Assembly (NCBI GenBank): GCA_001414345.1
Contig: LLCB01000002.1
Span: forward strand, 62,001 to 126,000
Reading direction: 5' to 3'
Length of the DNA stretch: 64,000 nucleotides
Origin: Hymenoscyphus infarciens
Lineage: Eukaryota; Ascomycota; Leotiomycetes; Helotiales; Helotiaceae
The stretch's first letter is position 1. Each line of letters starts with the position of its first letter. Positions 10,438 to 21,700 of the stretch are shown here, piece by piece. The translations under genes and the position numbers were made by a program. The notes beneath the pieces were generated by a model. The model had not been told where the DNA came from, did no database searches, and saw nothing but the letters and a program-made list of their open reading frames with translations.

Positions 10438-12589
10438 CTCCTACTTAATCTAAACACTCCTAGATTATAATACTAATATACTTTAATAAACCTTTAACTA
10501 AAACCTTTTAAAAGATAAAAAGCTAGAGAAGAATATATAAGTAAGAAGATTAATTAGAGTCTTTTAAGAAGTTAATTTAAGATATTAACTTCGTTCTCTT
10601 CTTCTATATCTATAGTATATACTAAGACGCCTCTTATAGTTAAGTTATCTAGTATAGTATCTCCTCTTATACTTATATTATTCATATAGTCATAGTTATC
10701 TAGAATATAGTAAAAATCTATTAGCTAGTCTAGTTAATCTTTAATATACTCTCTTAAATATATAAAAAGTTACTTACACTTTACGTCCTTATCTCGTCCT
10801 TTAAGTATATTAATACTAAGCTTAACTTTAACTTTAACTAATTAATTAATACTAAGTAGATACTTAGTACTATTAGTTTTAATATGCCTTTATATACTAG
10901 AAAAACGTTTAATTAAGAGTTCTCTATACTTAGTATATATAATATTAGTAGGCCTTGTTAGTAAGAGTTAGAGTAGTATCTAAAAAGCTTCTTTAGAGAG
11001 TATAGTAGATACCTAGTATAGTAGAGGTAGTAGAGTATTAGAACGACAGCGTTTTAGAGACGGCTTAATTTTAGGACTTTATATAGTAGATAGTAATATA
11101 TCTTCTATAGATTCTACTACTTCTACTACTTCTATAGTTTCTACTACTTCTATAGTTTCTACTATTTCTATAGCTTCTACTACTTCTATAGATTCTACTA
11201 CTTCTACTACTCTTATAGGTTCTATAACCTTATCTTCAATATTATCTAAATTAGTACTCTTATACCTAGAGTACTTATTAGAGGCTTATTTACTCTTAGA
11301 GTCGTTCTAGGCTAGGTCTACTAGAATAGGTTTTCTTCCTTTTAAGAGCTTCTAAGAATAGAGATTAATAACTTTATTTATTAGTACTCTAATAAAGAGA
11401 GTATAGTTATAAAGGTCGATTTAAGTACTAAGAGTAACCTATTTAAAACTAGTAGCTTTAAGATAACTAAAACTCTAAGACTACTATTCAAAGTAGTCCT
11501 AGTTACTAATAAGGTTCTAAATAAAGTGACTTAAGATAGCTAGATATCTTCTAACTAGGCTAGTATTACCTTCTCTACTAATCTATATATTAAGGTTTCT
11601 TATACCTCTATTCTTTTATAAATAGTTAATAAATTTCCTTTATATATTAAGTAGATTTATAAAAGAGATAATACTAGTATCTTAATACTCAACTTTAGTA
11701 TTAGCGTCTAGAATAAGGAGTTATAAACTTATAAAGAGTTTTCGTTTAATAACTATAACCTAGGCATACTATAGTATAGTAAGATATTATAACTAATTTA
11801 TTTTAACCTAGGTTTCTATCTAAGTAACTATAAGTATAATAATTATATCTTAGAACTTAATTTAGTCTAGACTAAAGATATATAAGAAGTATTTAAATAG
11901 TAGATAATACTTATTTATATCATCTTACTAGTTTACCTTTTCCTACTTTATATAATAAGTAATAGAGTATTATATAATCTAGTAGAGTAAGTATACTCTA
12001 TTATAGCTACTATTAATTTTAGATAGGTAATACTAGATATTATAACTAGTAGAGTTAGTCTTTAGACTTCTAAGTAATAAGAGTTTTAGATATTAAGTAT
12101 TAATATCTACGAAGTTAAAAAAGAGTTCTTTTAAGAGAGTAATAGCTTTTAACTTCTTAAGAGTTATACTAGAAACAATTCTAGTATTTAATATTTTTTA
12201 AGTAAGATAAGTATTTAAAAAAGATAATTTATAGATAATAAAGAGAGTTTAATTATAAGATATTTAAGTATTAGGTATATATAAGTAGTTAATATAGTAG
12301 CTAAGACACTAGATAGCTAACTACGTAATATAAATTATTAGTCTTAGTAATATAATCTCTCTCTATAATTTATACTATATAGTTATATAACTTTTAAAAA
12401 CTATAATAAAAAACGTTTTTTAAATACTAAGTCTATTCTTTAGTATTTAAAGATATAATAGTATAAATATAAAAAGTATATTATATAACCTTTCTTTATT
12501 TTCTTTAAAGTATTAGATATAGCTCTATAGTATTTTTAAGTAAGTATAAAGTAATAGTAATACCTTACTAAGCTTTTAGACACCTCTCT

Positions 12590-15500
12590 TCTTAATACTT
12601 ATTAAGAATTAAAACTTCTTAAAAGCATTCCTAAAAAGAGGTTTTATAAGTCTATCTACTACTTACTCTTTTATACTAATAAATATAAGGTTTATATATT
12701 CTTTAGCTTATACTTCTCTAACCTTAGCGTCTTAAGTAGTAATATACTTAGTATAGTTATAGTAGATAAGGTTTTTTATAAGTATTATAGCCTCTTAATT
12801 ATTATAGAGGATTACTATAGTAACTCTTAGTTCAGTCTCTAAGATAAGCTAGTTTAAGAGACGTTATAGCTAAATAGCTTTATTTATAGTATTTATCTCC
12901 TCTTTAAGTTCTACTTTATATAAGAATAGTAAGACTATAGCTTATCTTTTAGATAATTATAAAATAGCACTACTACTAATATTAAAGAGATATCTAGAAG
13001 TAGATTATCTAGTTTTATAGTATCTAGCTTAGTTAGTATTTAAATAGCTTATAAGTTTCTTAAGCTTATCTTAAAACACTAAGTTATAGCTTATAATACT
13101 CTTAAGATAATATATATTTTATTTTACTATTATCTAATATTTATTAGTTAGATTAGATAAGAATCTACTTATAATAGACATAGAGTAAGCAATGTCTAGT
13201 TAAGTACTAAGTATAGTATATATAAGTAAGCCTATTATAGACTAATATTAACGTTTAAAGGTCTTCGACGCCTTATAGTCTTTAAAAGCACTTATAGGAT
13301 AATTATTTACTTCTATTAGTATATAATATATCTTAGCTTTAAGTATATTAAAGTTATAAAGTATTTTTTTAATATAGACATATTATTTTAACTAAAGAGT
13401 ACGTTACCTTCTATCGCGAGTTACTATTATTCTAAGATAGAAAGCTACTAGTCTAAGATTAGACATCTTAAATTATTAACTAAGTACTATCTTAATTTTA
13501 TCGATTTCTTTTATTAAGCTACTAGTAATAAGAAGGTCGTTAACATAGGCTATAATAATAATGTCTTTATAGTAGAAGACTCTAGTATTTATATTAAGTA
13601 GTTTAAAGCTAAGCGTTTTTAGAAAGCTATAAAGAGTGTTATACTAGACTTTAGAAGCTTATTTTAATCTATAAAGTACTTTTTTAAGTTTATAAACTTT
13701 AGTACTATCCTCTCTACTATTTAAGAGTTTTATATAGACCTCTTCTTTAATATTATTATATAAAAAGGCAGTTTTAATATCTATCTATTTAATCTCTTAG
13801 TTTAGAGTAGTAGCGATTATAAAGATAAGTTTATAGCTTATTAGCTTTATAATAGTAGTAAAGGTTTTATTAAAGTTAATACTCTCTTCTTATTTAAAAC
13901 TATAAACTACCTAGTAAGCCTTATACTAGGTAATCTAACCTTTATCGTCTATCTTAAGTTTATAAACCTATTTATTTATAAGAACCTTTTAGTTTACTAG
14001 TCTATCTACTACCTTCTAAGTATTATTTTCCTTAATAGAGTCTACTTCCTTATCTTTAGCCTCTGTCTATTTCTTAGCTTTAGTATAGATATAGGCTTAT
14101 TTATATATTTATAGTTTAAAAACGTTATATTATACCTAGGCTAGTAGTGCTACTATGAACTATAACTTGTTAATTAGCTAATAGATAAGAGCGAATAGTA
14201 GTAGGTTAGAAGAGAGTACTAGTTAAAGGCTATAGTTATCTATATAGTCTACTATATCGTCTAATAAGGTTCTAGGACTACTAAGATTAGAGCTATCGTC
14301 GTCTATAGAAGGTTATAACCTTTAACGTATTTATAATCTTAATACTCTTATAGTAGTAGGTATAGCTAGATTATAGTATATAACGATTATAGGCTTTAGT
14401 AGTAGTAGAGTAGATAAGAGTATTACTTCTTTATTTTAACGAAGTACTAGAATATTATCTTTTAAATCGTTAGATAGCTCTATAACTCTAAGGCTTTCGA
14501 GTTTTGGTAAGAGTAGTAAGTAGCCTAGTCTTAGGTATACTCGTAGTTTCTTTATTTAACCTCTTCTTCTTAGAGATATAGGTCTTTAATCTTTTATCTC
14601 CTAGTAGTATATTCTACTAGTAGTCTATAACTTATATTTATAAGATTTCTTAATTAACTTTATAACTATTTTAGTAGTATCTATAATAGCTCTCTTAATT
14701 TTAAATATAGAGTTAGCTTTAAGGTTCTTACTTTATTATTAATTAAGATCTACTTTATTAAGTTATTAGTCTAAAGTAATCTTAGAAATAAAGACTTTAA
14801 GTACTAGTTCTTTCTCTTATAGGTTAACTTATATTTTATTAATATAAATATTATTAGCTTAAATAATTTTCTTATTAGTAGTCTAGATCTACTTAATATA
14901 ATCTCTCTTATAGTCTATTAGACGTCTAAAAAAGGTTTAAGCCTTTTTAGGCTTACTCTTTTTAAGCTTATTTTTAAGAACTATATACTATAACTCTATA
15001 ATTCTTAAATAATTAATATAAAAGTATAAGCTAGTAATAGCCTTAAAAGAGGAAATTTTAGTAGTTATATAAATACGTTTTTAGTAAAGATAGATAGAGG
15101 TTTATAATAATTTAAGCTAAAAATAGTTAGTATAAAAGTTAAGATAGTACTTTCTTATTATCTTTACTATTTACTATAAGGTTTAGCCTAGGCGTTTAAT
15201 AGCTCTATTTATCTTAGAATTATTTAGAATTATAGTTTTAAGTATAATATCTTCTTCTTTAAGATATTTACTAAGAGTAGTACTAATATATTCATCTCTA
15301 TTATTACTATAAATATAATAGATCTGTTGTTTAGAGCGCTCGTAGATAGCTTTATATTCCTTAAAATAAGCTAATATATTACTTTTATATTTTATATTAT
15401 AAGCTTCTATATCTTTTATTTTATTATAGTAAAAGTATACCTAGTATTAAAAACTAAATAGTCTAGGTTTTAAAGATTTTATAACGTCTATATATACTAA

Positions 15501-17300
15501 TTCTATAGAGTAACGTCTAAGCTCTATATAGCTTAAATAAGGAACTAATTTTATATACTTTTCTATATAGATAGTATAGATATAGTCTTCTATATATGTC
15601 TTTTTATCTATATTATAAGATCTTTTATAAAGTGTCTTAATTACTTTATTACTTATATATTTTAAGTAAGTATACTAAGTTATATTTACTAGCTTATTAG
15701 TATAGACGATCTAGGCTTTAGCTAATATTTTAGAATATAGATAAGAGCGTAGTAAGAGCTTATATTAGCTTAGAAGTACTAGAAGTCTTTTATACTCTAT
15801 AAACTAAATTATAGTACTAGGAAGAGTTTCTAGTATTAATATCTAGAGGTTATCTTTAATAGTAAGTTTATAGACGTATAGGGTTTTAGTATTTAGCAAA
15901 GTCTAAATATATCTATATGTTTTCTATAAGTCTATTTAGAGCTCTTTATTTAGTAGCTATAAAAAAGAAAGAAGGTTAGCTTCTAGAGTAAGGTAGTAGA
16001 GTATATTAGAGAGTAGTAGTATTTATAGTCTAGTTTCTATTTCTATAACTAACTTTACTATTTCTTTAGAAATAATAAGTAATCGTATTCTACTAATACC
16101 TACTACTACTTATAGTTTATTAGAGTCTAAAAGCTCTAGATTTATAAAGAGTAACTTCTAGTAATAGATAGATTTAGAGTATCTACTATTAATAATCTAT
16201 CTTTATAATAAGGATTTAGATATTAAAGCTCTTAATACTTTAAGATTTAATATAAGATATACTATCTAAGCCTAATAAGAGATAAAGTAGTAGTTAGCTT
16301 TATTATTTTAGTTAATAACTAATAGTTTTATAAATATTATAGTAGTAGTCTTAGTATTCTTATCTATTAACTTCTTTTTCTAATCTTAGATATTATCTTA
16401 AAAGTAAGAACGCTTCTTACGTTTAATAGCTTTTATAGCTACCTTATTAGCTATTTACTTATTATAAGCTAGCTTTAAATAAGAATATTTCTTAATATAG
16501 TTTACTTCTAGATAATATATTTTACTATAGTATATCTATTTTAGTATTTTATTAGTTCTAGATTATTTATAAGCGAGTATATCTATTATTATATTATTAG
16601 TATCTATAGTTATATACTATTCCTCCTTTTAGACTACTATTTTAAGTTTACTAATAGATATAATATAGCTAGTATTATTAATATAGTTATAAGTCTAAGC
16701 CTAATGTTCTTTAAAAGTGTTATATACTAGAGTAAGGCTAAATATATAGAGTTAGCTAAACTAAGGATTCTTAAGTTTAGTATTTAGTAAAATAAGTAAG
16801 AGCTTATAATTAATCTAGAGAAATTAAGAGTTATACTCTTAAATAAAGGTAAAGATATTAAGCTATAAAGATAAGAGTTCGCTTATAAGTTAATTAAATT
16901 ATACTAATCTTTTAAGATAAAATCTATTCTTAAGTTTTATAAGAAGTTATAAGATATTATTATTATTATTCTTAATATAGTTTCTAGCTAAGAAGCTATA
17001 CTTAGTATATATTATATAGAATCTAATATCTAAGAATTTAACCTATTCTTTATTCTCCTTTTTATATTCTTTCTTCTTAGCTACTATTAGCTCTAAGATA
17101 GTAGCTTATCTAAGACTTATAGCTTATACTACTAAGAGGGTATCTAGTTACTACTTCTTATAGGTAATAAGCTACTTATAGTAGTAGTTTTTAATATAGA
17201 GGCTATTAATAACTCGTCTTTCCTATTTAGTCTAGTTAGCTTTATTAAGCTCTTAGATATTATTCTAAGTTTAATTTTTAATAGATATAATTAAGAAGAG
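12590..17300 (-). pseudogene. Decayed Copia gag-pol polyprotein
   Basis: Minus-strand remnants read by eye. Near 17,250: a gag-like start with ELNKAN and a stop where Trp is expected. At about 15,150-15,420: integrase core, with NNRDEYIST matching the usual DNGGEYIS block, followed by an N-x-x-I-N-R-A-I-K-R-L segment where NGVAERLN-type sequence is normal. At about 13,660-13,800: reverse transcriptase (DIKTAFLYNNIKEEVYIK). At 13,536-13,547: the catalytic YVDD box, now YVND through a G-to-A change. At about 12,590-12,860: RNase H end, with VVDRLIKPLF where VADGLTKPL-type sequence is typical. Stops occur throughout, so no protein is made. Confidence 0.85.
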
Positions 17301-18081
17301 CTAGATAGGCTAAGAGTAGAGGAGGTAGGAGTAATAGGTAAAGGTTCTTTAGTATAGAGTCTAAAGATATTTATAGAGCTTAGAAGAGAAAGAGGTTCGT
17401 TTTCTAATAAAGATAATTTAGTAGTATTAGAACTAGTATTAGTTTTAGATTTAGTTTTAGATTTAGATTCTAGATTAGAGGGTATATAGTTAGAGTCTTT
17501 AAGTAAATCGTCTTTATAAAAGTATTTAGAATAAGTTTAAAAAAGAGTTTAAGTATAATAAAGAAAAAGATTAAATTTAAAGTATAATATAAGTAAGTAC
17601 TATCTTATCTTCTTTATTATTTAATAAACTAGAAAGCGCCTTCTTAAGGCTACTTCTAGCCTTTCTTAACTTATCTTAAATTAGCTCTTAGTAATCTTCT
17701 AAGATCTTATTTCTTCTAATATATTTATTTTAAAATTTTTACTTATATTAATATAATTTTATAAGCTATTTAGATAATATATTAAAAGGTTAGTGTTTTT
17801 TAACTTCTTTAAGGTTACTAAGTTTTTTACTACTAGAGAGCTATATAGGCTAGGTTAAAGGTTAATCTAGTATTTTAGTACTTAAGTACCTTAGTACTTT
17901 TATTATAATATATATTAAGATAAATTAAGAGTAGTAATACTAGGTATAATAAATATAAGAGATCCTATTTTTTAAATCATAATAACTTATATATCTATTA
18001 ATAAAACACGTTTATACTAGGTTAAGGAATTATTTAAAGACTTAGTAGTAATTTAATTAATAAGTCTAAGGTAGAATTCTA

Positions 18082-18092
18082 GGCTTATAACC
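18082..18092 (-). other. Primer binding site, initiator tRNA-Met half type
   Basis: On the element's strand the bases right after the 5' LTR read GGTTATAAGCC. The anticodon stem-loop of eukaryotic initiator tRNA-Met contains GGGCTCATAACCC, whose complement is GGTTATGAGCC. The one difference is a G-to-A (RIP-type) change. Priming from the internal, cleaved half of initiator tRNA-Met is established for Drosophila copia and some fungal Copia elements. The exact position next to the LTR makes the match convincing. Confidence 0.7.
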
Positions 18093-18222
18093 TATTAAAA
18101 GGATAGTATAAGGTTTAATATAATTATATTACTTAAGTAATTTTAGAGGGGAATTGCTCTCTACTTATATATAAGAGGGTTTAGGAAGACCCACATCACG
18201 TGACAGGTACGGATGTTTAACA
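18093..18222 (-). repeat. Right LTR (element 5' LTR), 130 bp
   Basis: Begins TATTAAAAGG and ends GTTTAACA. Its first ~97 bp are as AT-shifted as the interior, but the last 33 bp (from about 18190) keep several C and G bases, including CACATCACGTGACAGG, that the left copy has lost. RIP therefore stopped inside this LTR. Confidence 0.92.
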
Positions 18223-18227
18223 GTATT
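18223..18227. repeat. Target-site duplication GTATT, right copy
   Basis: Directly follows the CA terminus of the right LTR and repeats the five bases at 10303-10307. Confidence 0.9.
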
Positions 18228-19056
18228 TTCCCCTCACCGTACAGGAACGGGACAGGTGTGTCGGTAGGTTGATCGCCCAAAGGTGGGTATTTCCACTGAT
18301 TTCCTTGTTATGGCTTGGATAGAGCCAGTCAGAGAAGACCAGATTGTAATCAAACTCACTTATGAGGGTGCAATTCTTCTCGTATTCTATGTACGCTACT
18401 ACAAGTACTCGACCTCCTCTTCTGGTCTCCGATGTTCCGGTTCCGGAACGAGGAACCGATTTCTTCTTCGTTTCATATCCAAAAGAGGAAGGTCTTGACA
18501 GATGCGAACCAATGAGATTCTGTTGCCGCTCGCGTTCGCCTTGCCCTCGCTTGCCAAGTTCCGACGGCGTGGAGGCAGTGCAGATTGGTTGGCTGTCATT
18601 TCAGCTGGCCTCCATTCCCTGCAAATATTCCTTCTTTTGGGCTTCCCTCCACCTTCCATCTGTCTTCTATCGGAGTTCAATCTATTGATTCATCTCCCCC
18701 AGAGTGGTGCCCCCAGATCTGTATGGAGAACGTCACCGGAACCCATTTGTTGCTGGTCGCCCCAAGTGTTCTTGCCGACCCGGCTTGAAGCGTCCCAATG
18801 ATTCACGAAAAATTCGTCACCTGCTCTCTCATCACCTCCCATAGGCTCCCACATAGATATCAGAGAACAAGATTCTCTTTTAGTCTGAGCCGGGCAGCTC
18901 CGATACACTTTCCACCAAAATAAAAACCAAGCGGTTGCAACTCGCTTCACAGCCCTCTAATGGTCAGCCTCACTTCTCGATAACAAACGGTATATGACCT
19001 TGCGAGATCCGCAGGATTATTGCTTGAAAGAATCATATTCAAGGATCAATAAAAGT
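18228..19056 (+). other. Upstream region of the polytopic membrane protein gene
   Basis: Normal composition with many short overlapping frames on both strands. None has a convincing start, intron structure or domain. An in-frame ATG at 18994 would add 21 residues to the next gene, but a signal peptide fits the start at 19057 better. Probably promoter and 5' leader. Confidence 0.4.
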
Positions 19057-21375
19057 ATGAAATCACTAACTAAAACACAATTTTCAATACTCCTTTTACT
19101 TACTGTCCTTCCCGCCTTCTCCTTCTCTGCTGTTAACAACTCCGACAAACACGGTCAGGGCAACTTTACCTCTTTAAGCGACGCTGTTTGGCAATTAGCA
19201 GACCTCGAACTCTTACCCGCTACTGCCCTTAAAAAGGCTCCCTCATTTGGTGGACAAAACTTTACGCATTGCTGTTTGCTGGCGGTCAACGCTTCACTTG
19301 ACGTTGTTGATGGGGTTCTCGTCAAGACAAAGACCGACTACATAGACGCCACAGTTGAGGAATTCCTCCAACGCAACGAAGATGGTCAATTTCCTTGCAC
19401 CGCTGCATGGGATGGGGACACAAGAGGAGCACCAAAGGTCAACGTGACGATCGGATGGTTGGAGTCCACTTGTCCTGGCTGGCAGATCTCCGATTCGAAG
19501 AAAGGGCATGAAAGTCAATGGATCACTCCATTCGTTGGGTTCTTACTTCCCTCGGTTGTTTTCGTTCTTACAATTCCAAGGCGACGAAAACTCGCGGTAT
19601 GGAAGAAACTCTTCGTTCAAGATTTATCACAACTTATTAGTTGGGTCCTTGCGCCATTTGCTATGATTCTTGCTGGTATTTTCGTGTGTTGCGATACGAT
19701 TATATGGCTTTGTACTTGTTTCGCGTTTGCAAGTCCGATGATATTGAGCGGAATTTACGAGGCATATCTCGATCAGAAAATCCTCAGTTTCTTGACGGAG
19801 AAGACCAATAATCTCAGACTGACTCTCGATATGCGAGCTCGACTTCTTTTCGTCATCTTGGTCGGAAATCTGGATTTGGACCCCGAACGGATTCAAGGAG
19901 ATGAGGAACTCGTTGTTTTAAATCATGGAAAGTATTCAGATGATAACGAACGTTGGCCAAATTTCAGACCCAATGCAAGACGGAACCCATCTTCTCCTTG
20001 GACGCATATTCAAAATCTTGTCAGTCCTCTTCGGTCATATAGAGATATATCACTTGGAACTCCTCGGCAATGGCCACTTCACGATGTCGAATGTACGATT
20101 CCCAACTGTACGGACTTGTATTGTAAGGAGGTTCCTTTGCAACGCAACTCTTTTGTTCGCAAAGAAGTTGGACGCACGAAGACTCGCCTGAGAACGATGT
20201 TAGCTACTCAATTATCTTTCGGTTCAAGTGTTGGATCTCCAGTCGTCTTTTTTCTGGGAGCTTTTAGCTTCACAATTGTCACCACACTTGGAAGTCTCGG
20301 AGATGAAGATACCAGTTTGGATCTGGCCTTCGGAATGTGGTACATGATCATTCCCCACATCTCAATTATTTCCGGTCTTCTCCTCGCCGGGAACAACCCA
20401 AATACACTCGAGGGAGTCATGGCTCTTGAATTCGGGGATGTTGAAGAGAAGGAATCCTTCGAAAAGAAACACTGGCTCAATAGCATCTTCGAACTAGCAT
20501 ACGAAAGTCGTTACCGACCAAAATGGTTATGGGAACGTGGAAGAAGCAAGCAAGATTGGGTTGATAGAGTTATAACTACATACGAATTCAGAGCACCTTC
20601 CGGAAGACGCGGCTCGATGGTTCCAGATGAAGACATGGCTGCTTTACGAGTAGCAACAACCATGGATTTCATGAGCTGGGCCATTATACTCACCTTAACA
20701 CTTCTTCTCATGGGAACACCATTTGTCCTCGCTTTCCTCGTCTCTTTCTACACGCCTCAAGTAGGGGTTTCCTGTCGAAGCTTTACTATCCTTATCTACG
20801 CCATCGCCCAACTATGTCAAGTAGTCCTCTGGATGTGGGCTTACGCCGGTCCACCAGCAAATGGAAAATACTTCAAATTCTTCCGCAAAGGAGGATTCCT
20901 TGATCGCAATGGTTTCTTCACACCTACTAACATCAAATCCTTCTGGAAAAAAGAGACATTCTGGTCTCTCCAATCTCTCTGGGCACTCATCTGGTTCAAC
21001 CTCGCCACCATCTTCGGCTTCGGCGGCGTCCTATCAACAATCGGTGGTACAATGATGCAACTCATGGGCGTCTACTCATCTTCGAAATGCAGTGTCAACG
21101 CATCTTGGTGGACCAGACCACATGACCAGGTTATGGTTACCGTTAGCAGGAATTATGCGCTGGAAATTCTTGACGCGAAGAGATATTGGATCCCGTGTGC
21201 TATTACTGCGATTTTGTTTCTGGGGTTGGTTAGTTTCTGTGGATGGTGGTATCAGAGACGGTTGAGAGGACTATTTAGGAATCTGGTTAGTGATCTGGGG
21301 AGTCCGAAGACGGAACGGGAGGATATTAGGGCGGTGGTTTCTCCATCTAGGGACGGTGTACCACCAAAGAACTAA
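19057..21375 (+). CDS. Polytopic membrane protein of unknown function
   Basis: Single exon, 772 aa from the ATG at 19057 (793 aa from 18994). MKSLTKTQFSILLLLTVLPA is a signal peptide, which is why the downstream ATG is preferred. A luminal or extracellular domain of ~140 residues with cysteines and N-glycosylation sites follows (NNS, NFT, NAS, NVT). Then about nine membrane segments: one near WITPFVGFLLPSVVFVL, a pair near ISWVLAPFAMILAGIFVCC, several between residues ~385 and ~620, and the last near ITAILFLGLVSFCGWW. A large hydrophilic loop separates the first group from the rest, and a short charged tail ends the protein. I do not recognise a characterised family. The gene ends next to the convergent minus-strand gene. 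Confidence 0.8.
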   Translation: MKSLTKTQFSILLLLTVLPAFSFSAVNNSDKHGQGNFTSLSDAVWQLADLELLPATALKKAPSFGGQNFTHCCLLAVNASLDVVDGVLVKTKTDYIDATVEEFLQRNEDGQFPCTAAWDGDTRGAPKVNVTIGWLESTCPGWQISDSKKGHESQWITPFVGFLLPSVVFVLTIPRRRKLAVWKKLFVQDLSQLISWVLAPFAMILAGIFVCCDTIIWLCTCFAFASPMILSGIYEAYLDQKILSFLTEKTNNLRLTLDMRARLLFVILVGNLDLDPERIQGDEELVVLNHGKYSDDNERWPNFRPNARRNPSSPWTHIQNLVSPLRSYRDISLGTPRQWPLHDVECTIPNCTDLYCKEVPLQRNSFVRKEVGRTKTRLRTMLATQLSFGSSVGSPVVFFLGAFSFTIVTTLGSLGDEDTSLDLAFGMWYMIIPHISIISGLLLAGNNPNTLEGVMALEFGDVEEKESFEKKHWLNSIFELAYESRYRPKWLWERGRSKQDWVDRVITTYEFRAPSGRRGSMVPDEDMAALRVATTMDFMSWAIILTLTLLLMGTPFVLAFLVSFYTPQVGVSCRSFTILIYAIAQLCQVVLWMWAYAGPPANGKYFKFFRKGGFLDRNGFFTPTNIKSFWKKETFWSLQSLWALIWFNLATIFGFGGVLSTIGGTMMQLMGVYSSSKCSVNASWWTRPHDQVMVTVSRNYALEILDAKRYWIPCAITAILFLGLVSFCGWWYQRRLRGLFRNLVSDLGSPKTEREDIRAVVSPSRDGVPPKN

Positions 21376-21444
21376 GTCATTTTTCTCTTGCATGATTAGC
21401 TTGTGGGTTTTCTATGAGCGTGGAGTTTTGGGAGATGTCTGTTT

Positions 21445-21700
21445 TTAAATACCCCCTTTCTTGGTTTGTAGGCGAGTCTGGTGTTGCTTCTGTATTTTCG
21501 AGAGCTGCTTTTGTATTTTTGAGAGGTCTCCTTCCACTTCCAAGAGTTCCGTTTCTATTTTCGAGAGGTGATTTTCTGTTTTTAAGAGCTGCTTTTGTAG
21601 TTCCGAGAGTTGCTTTTGAATTTTCAAGAATCGCGTTTTTGTTTTGTAGGGCAGCTTTATTATTTTTGAGGGTTGCTTTTGTATTTTGGGCGAGGTTGTG
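21445..21700 (-). repeat. 21-nt minisatellite encoding heptads
   Basis: About ten imperfect copies of a 21-bp unit close to GCAACTCTCGAAAATACAAAA on the minus strand. The unit is a multiple of three, so minus-strand frames stay open. One frame gives a canonical coiled coil of heptads near KIQKQLS, with hydrophobic residues spaced 4-3. Another gives NTKAALK-type heptads. The array may form the C-terminus of the adjacent minus-strand gene. Confidence 0.75.

Larger units (their letters stand above)
10308..18222 (-). mobile_element. RIP-inactivated Ty1/Copia LTR retrotransposon
   Basis: A complete 7,915-bp element: two 130-bp LTRs flanked by GTATT duplications. Minus-strand remnants appear in the order gag, integrase, reverse transcriptase, RNase H, which is the Copia order (Gypsy has integrase last). 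Coding is destroyed by many stops of the TAG/TAA kind that arise from CAG, CAA or TGG by RIP. The interior is almost devoid of CpA and CpG. Because the coding strand is minus, the element's 5' LTR is the right-hand one. It lies between the cysteine-rich gene and the polytopic membrane protein gene and disrupts neither coding region. Confidence 0.93.
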
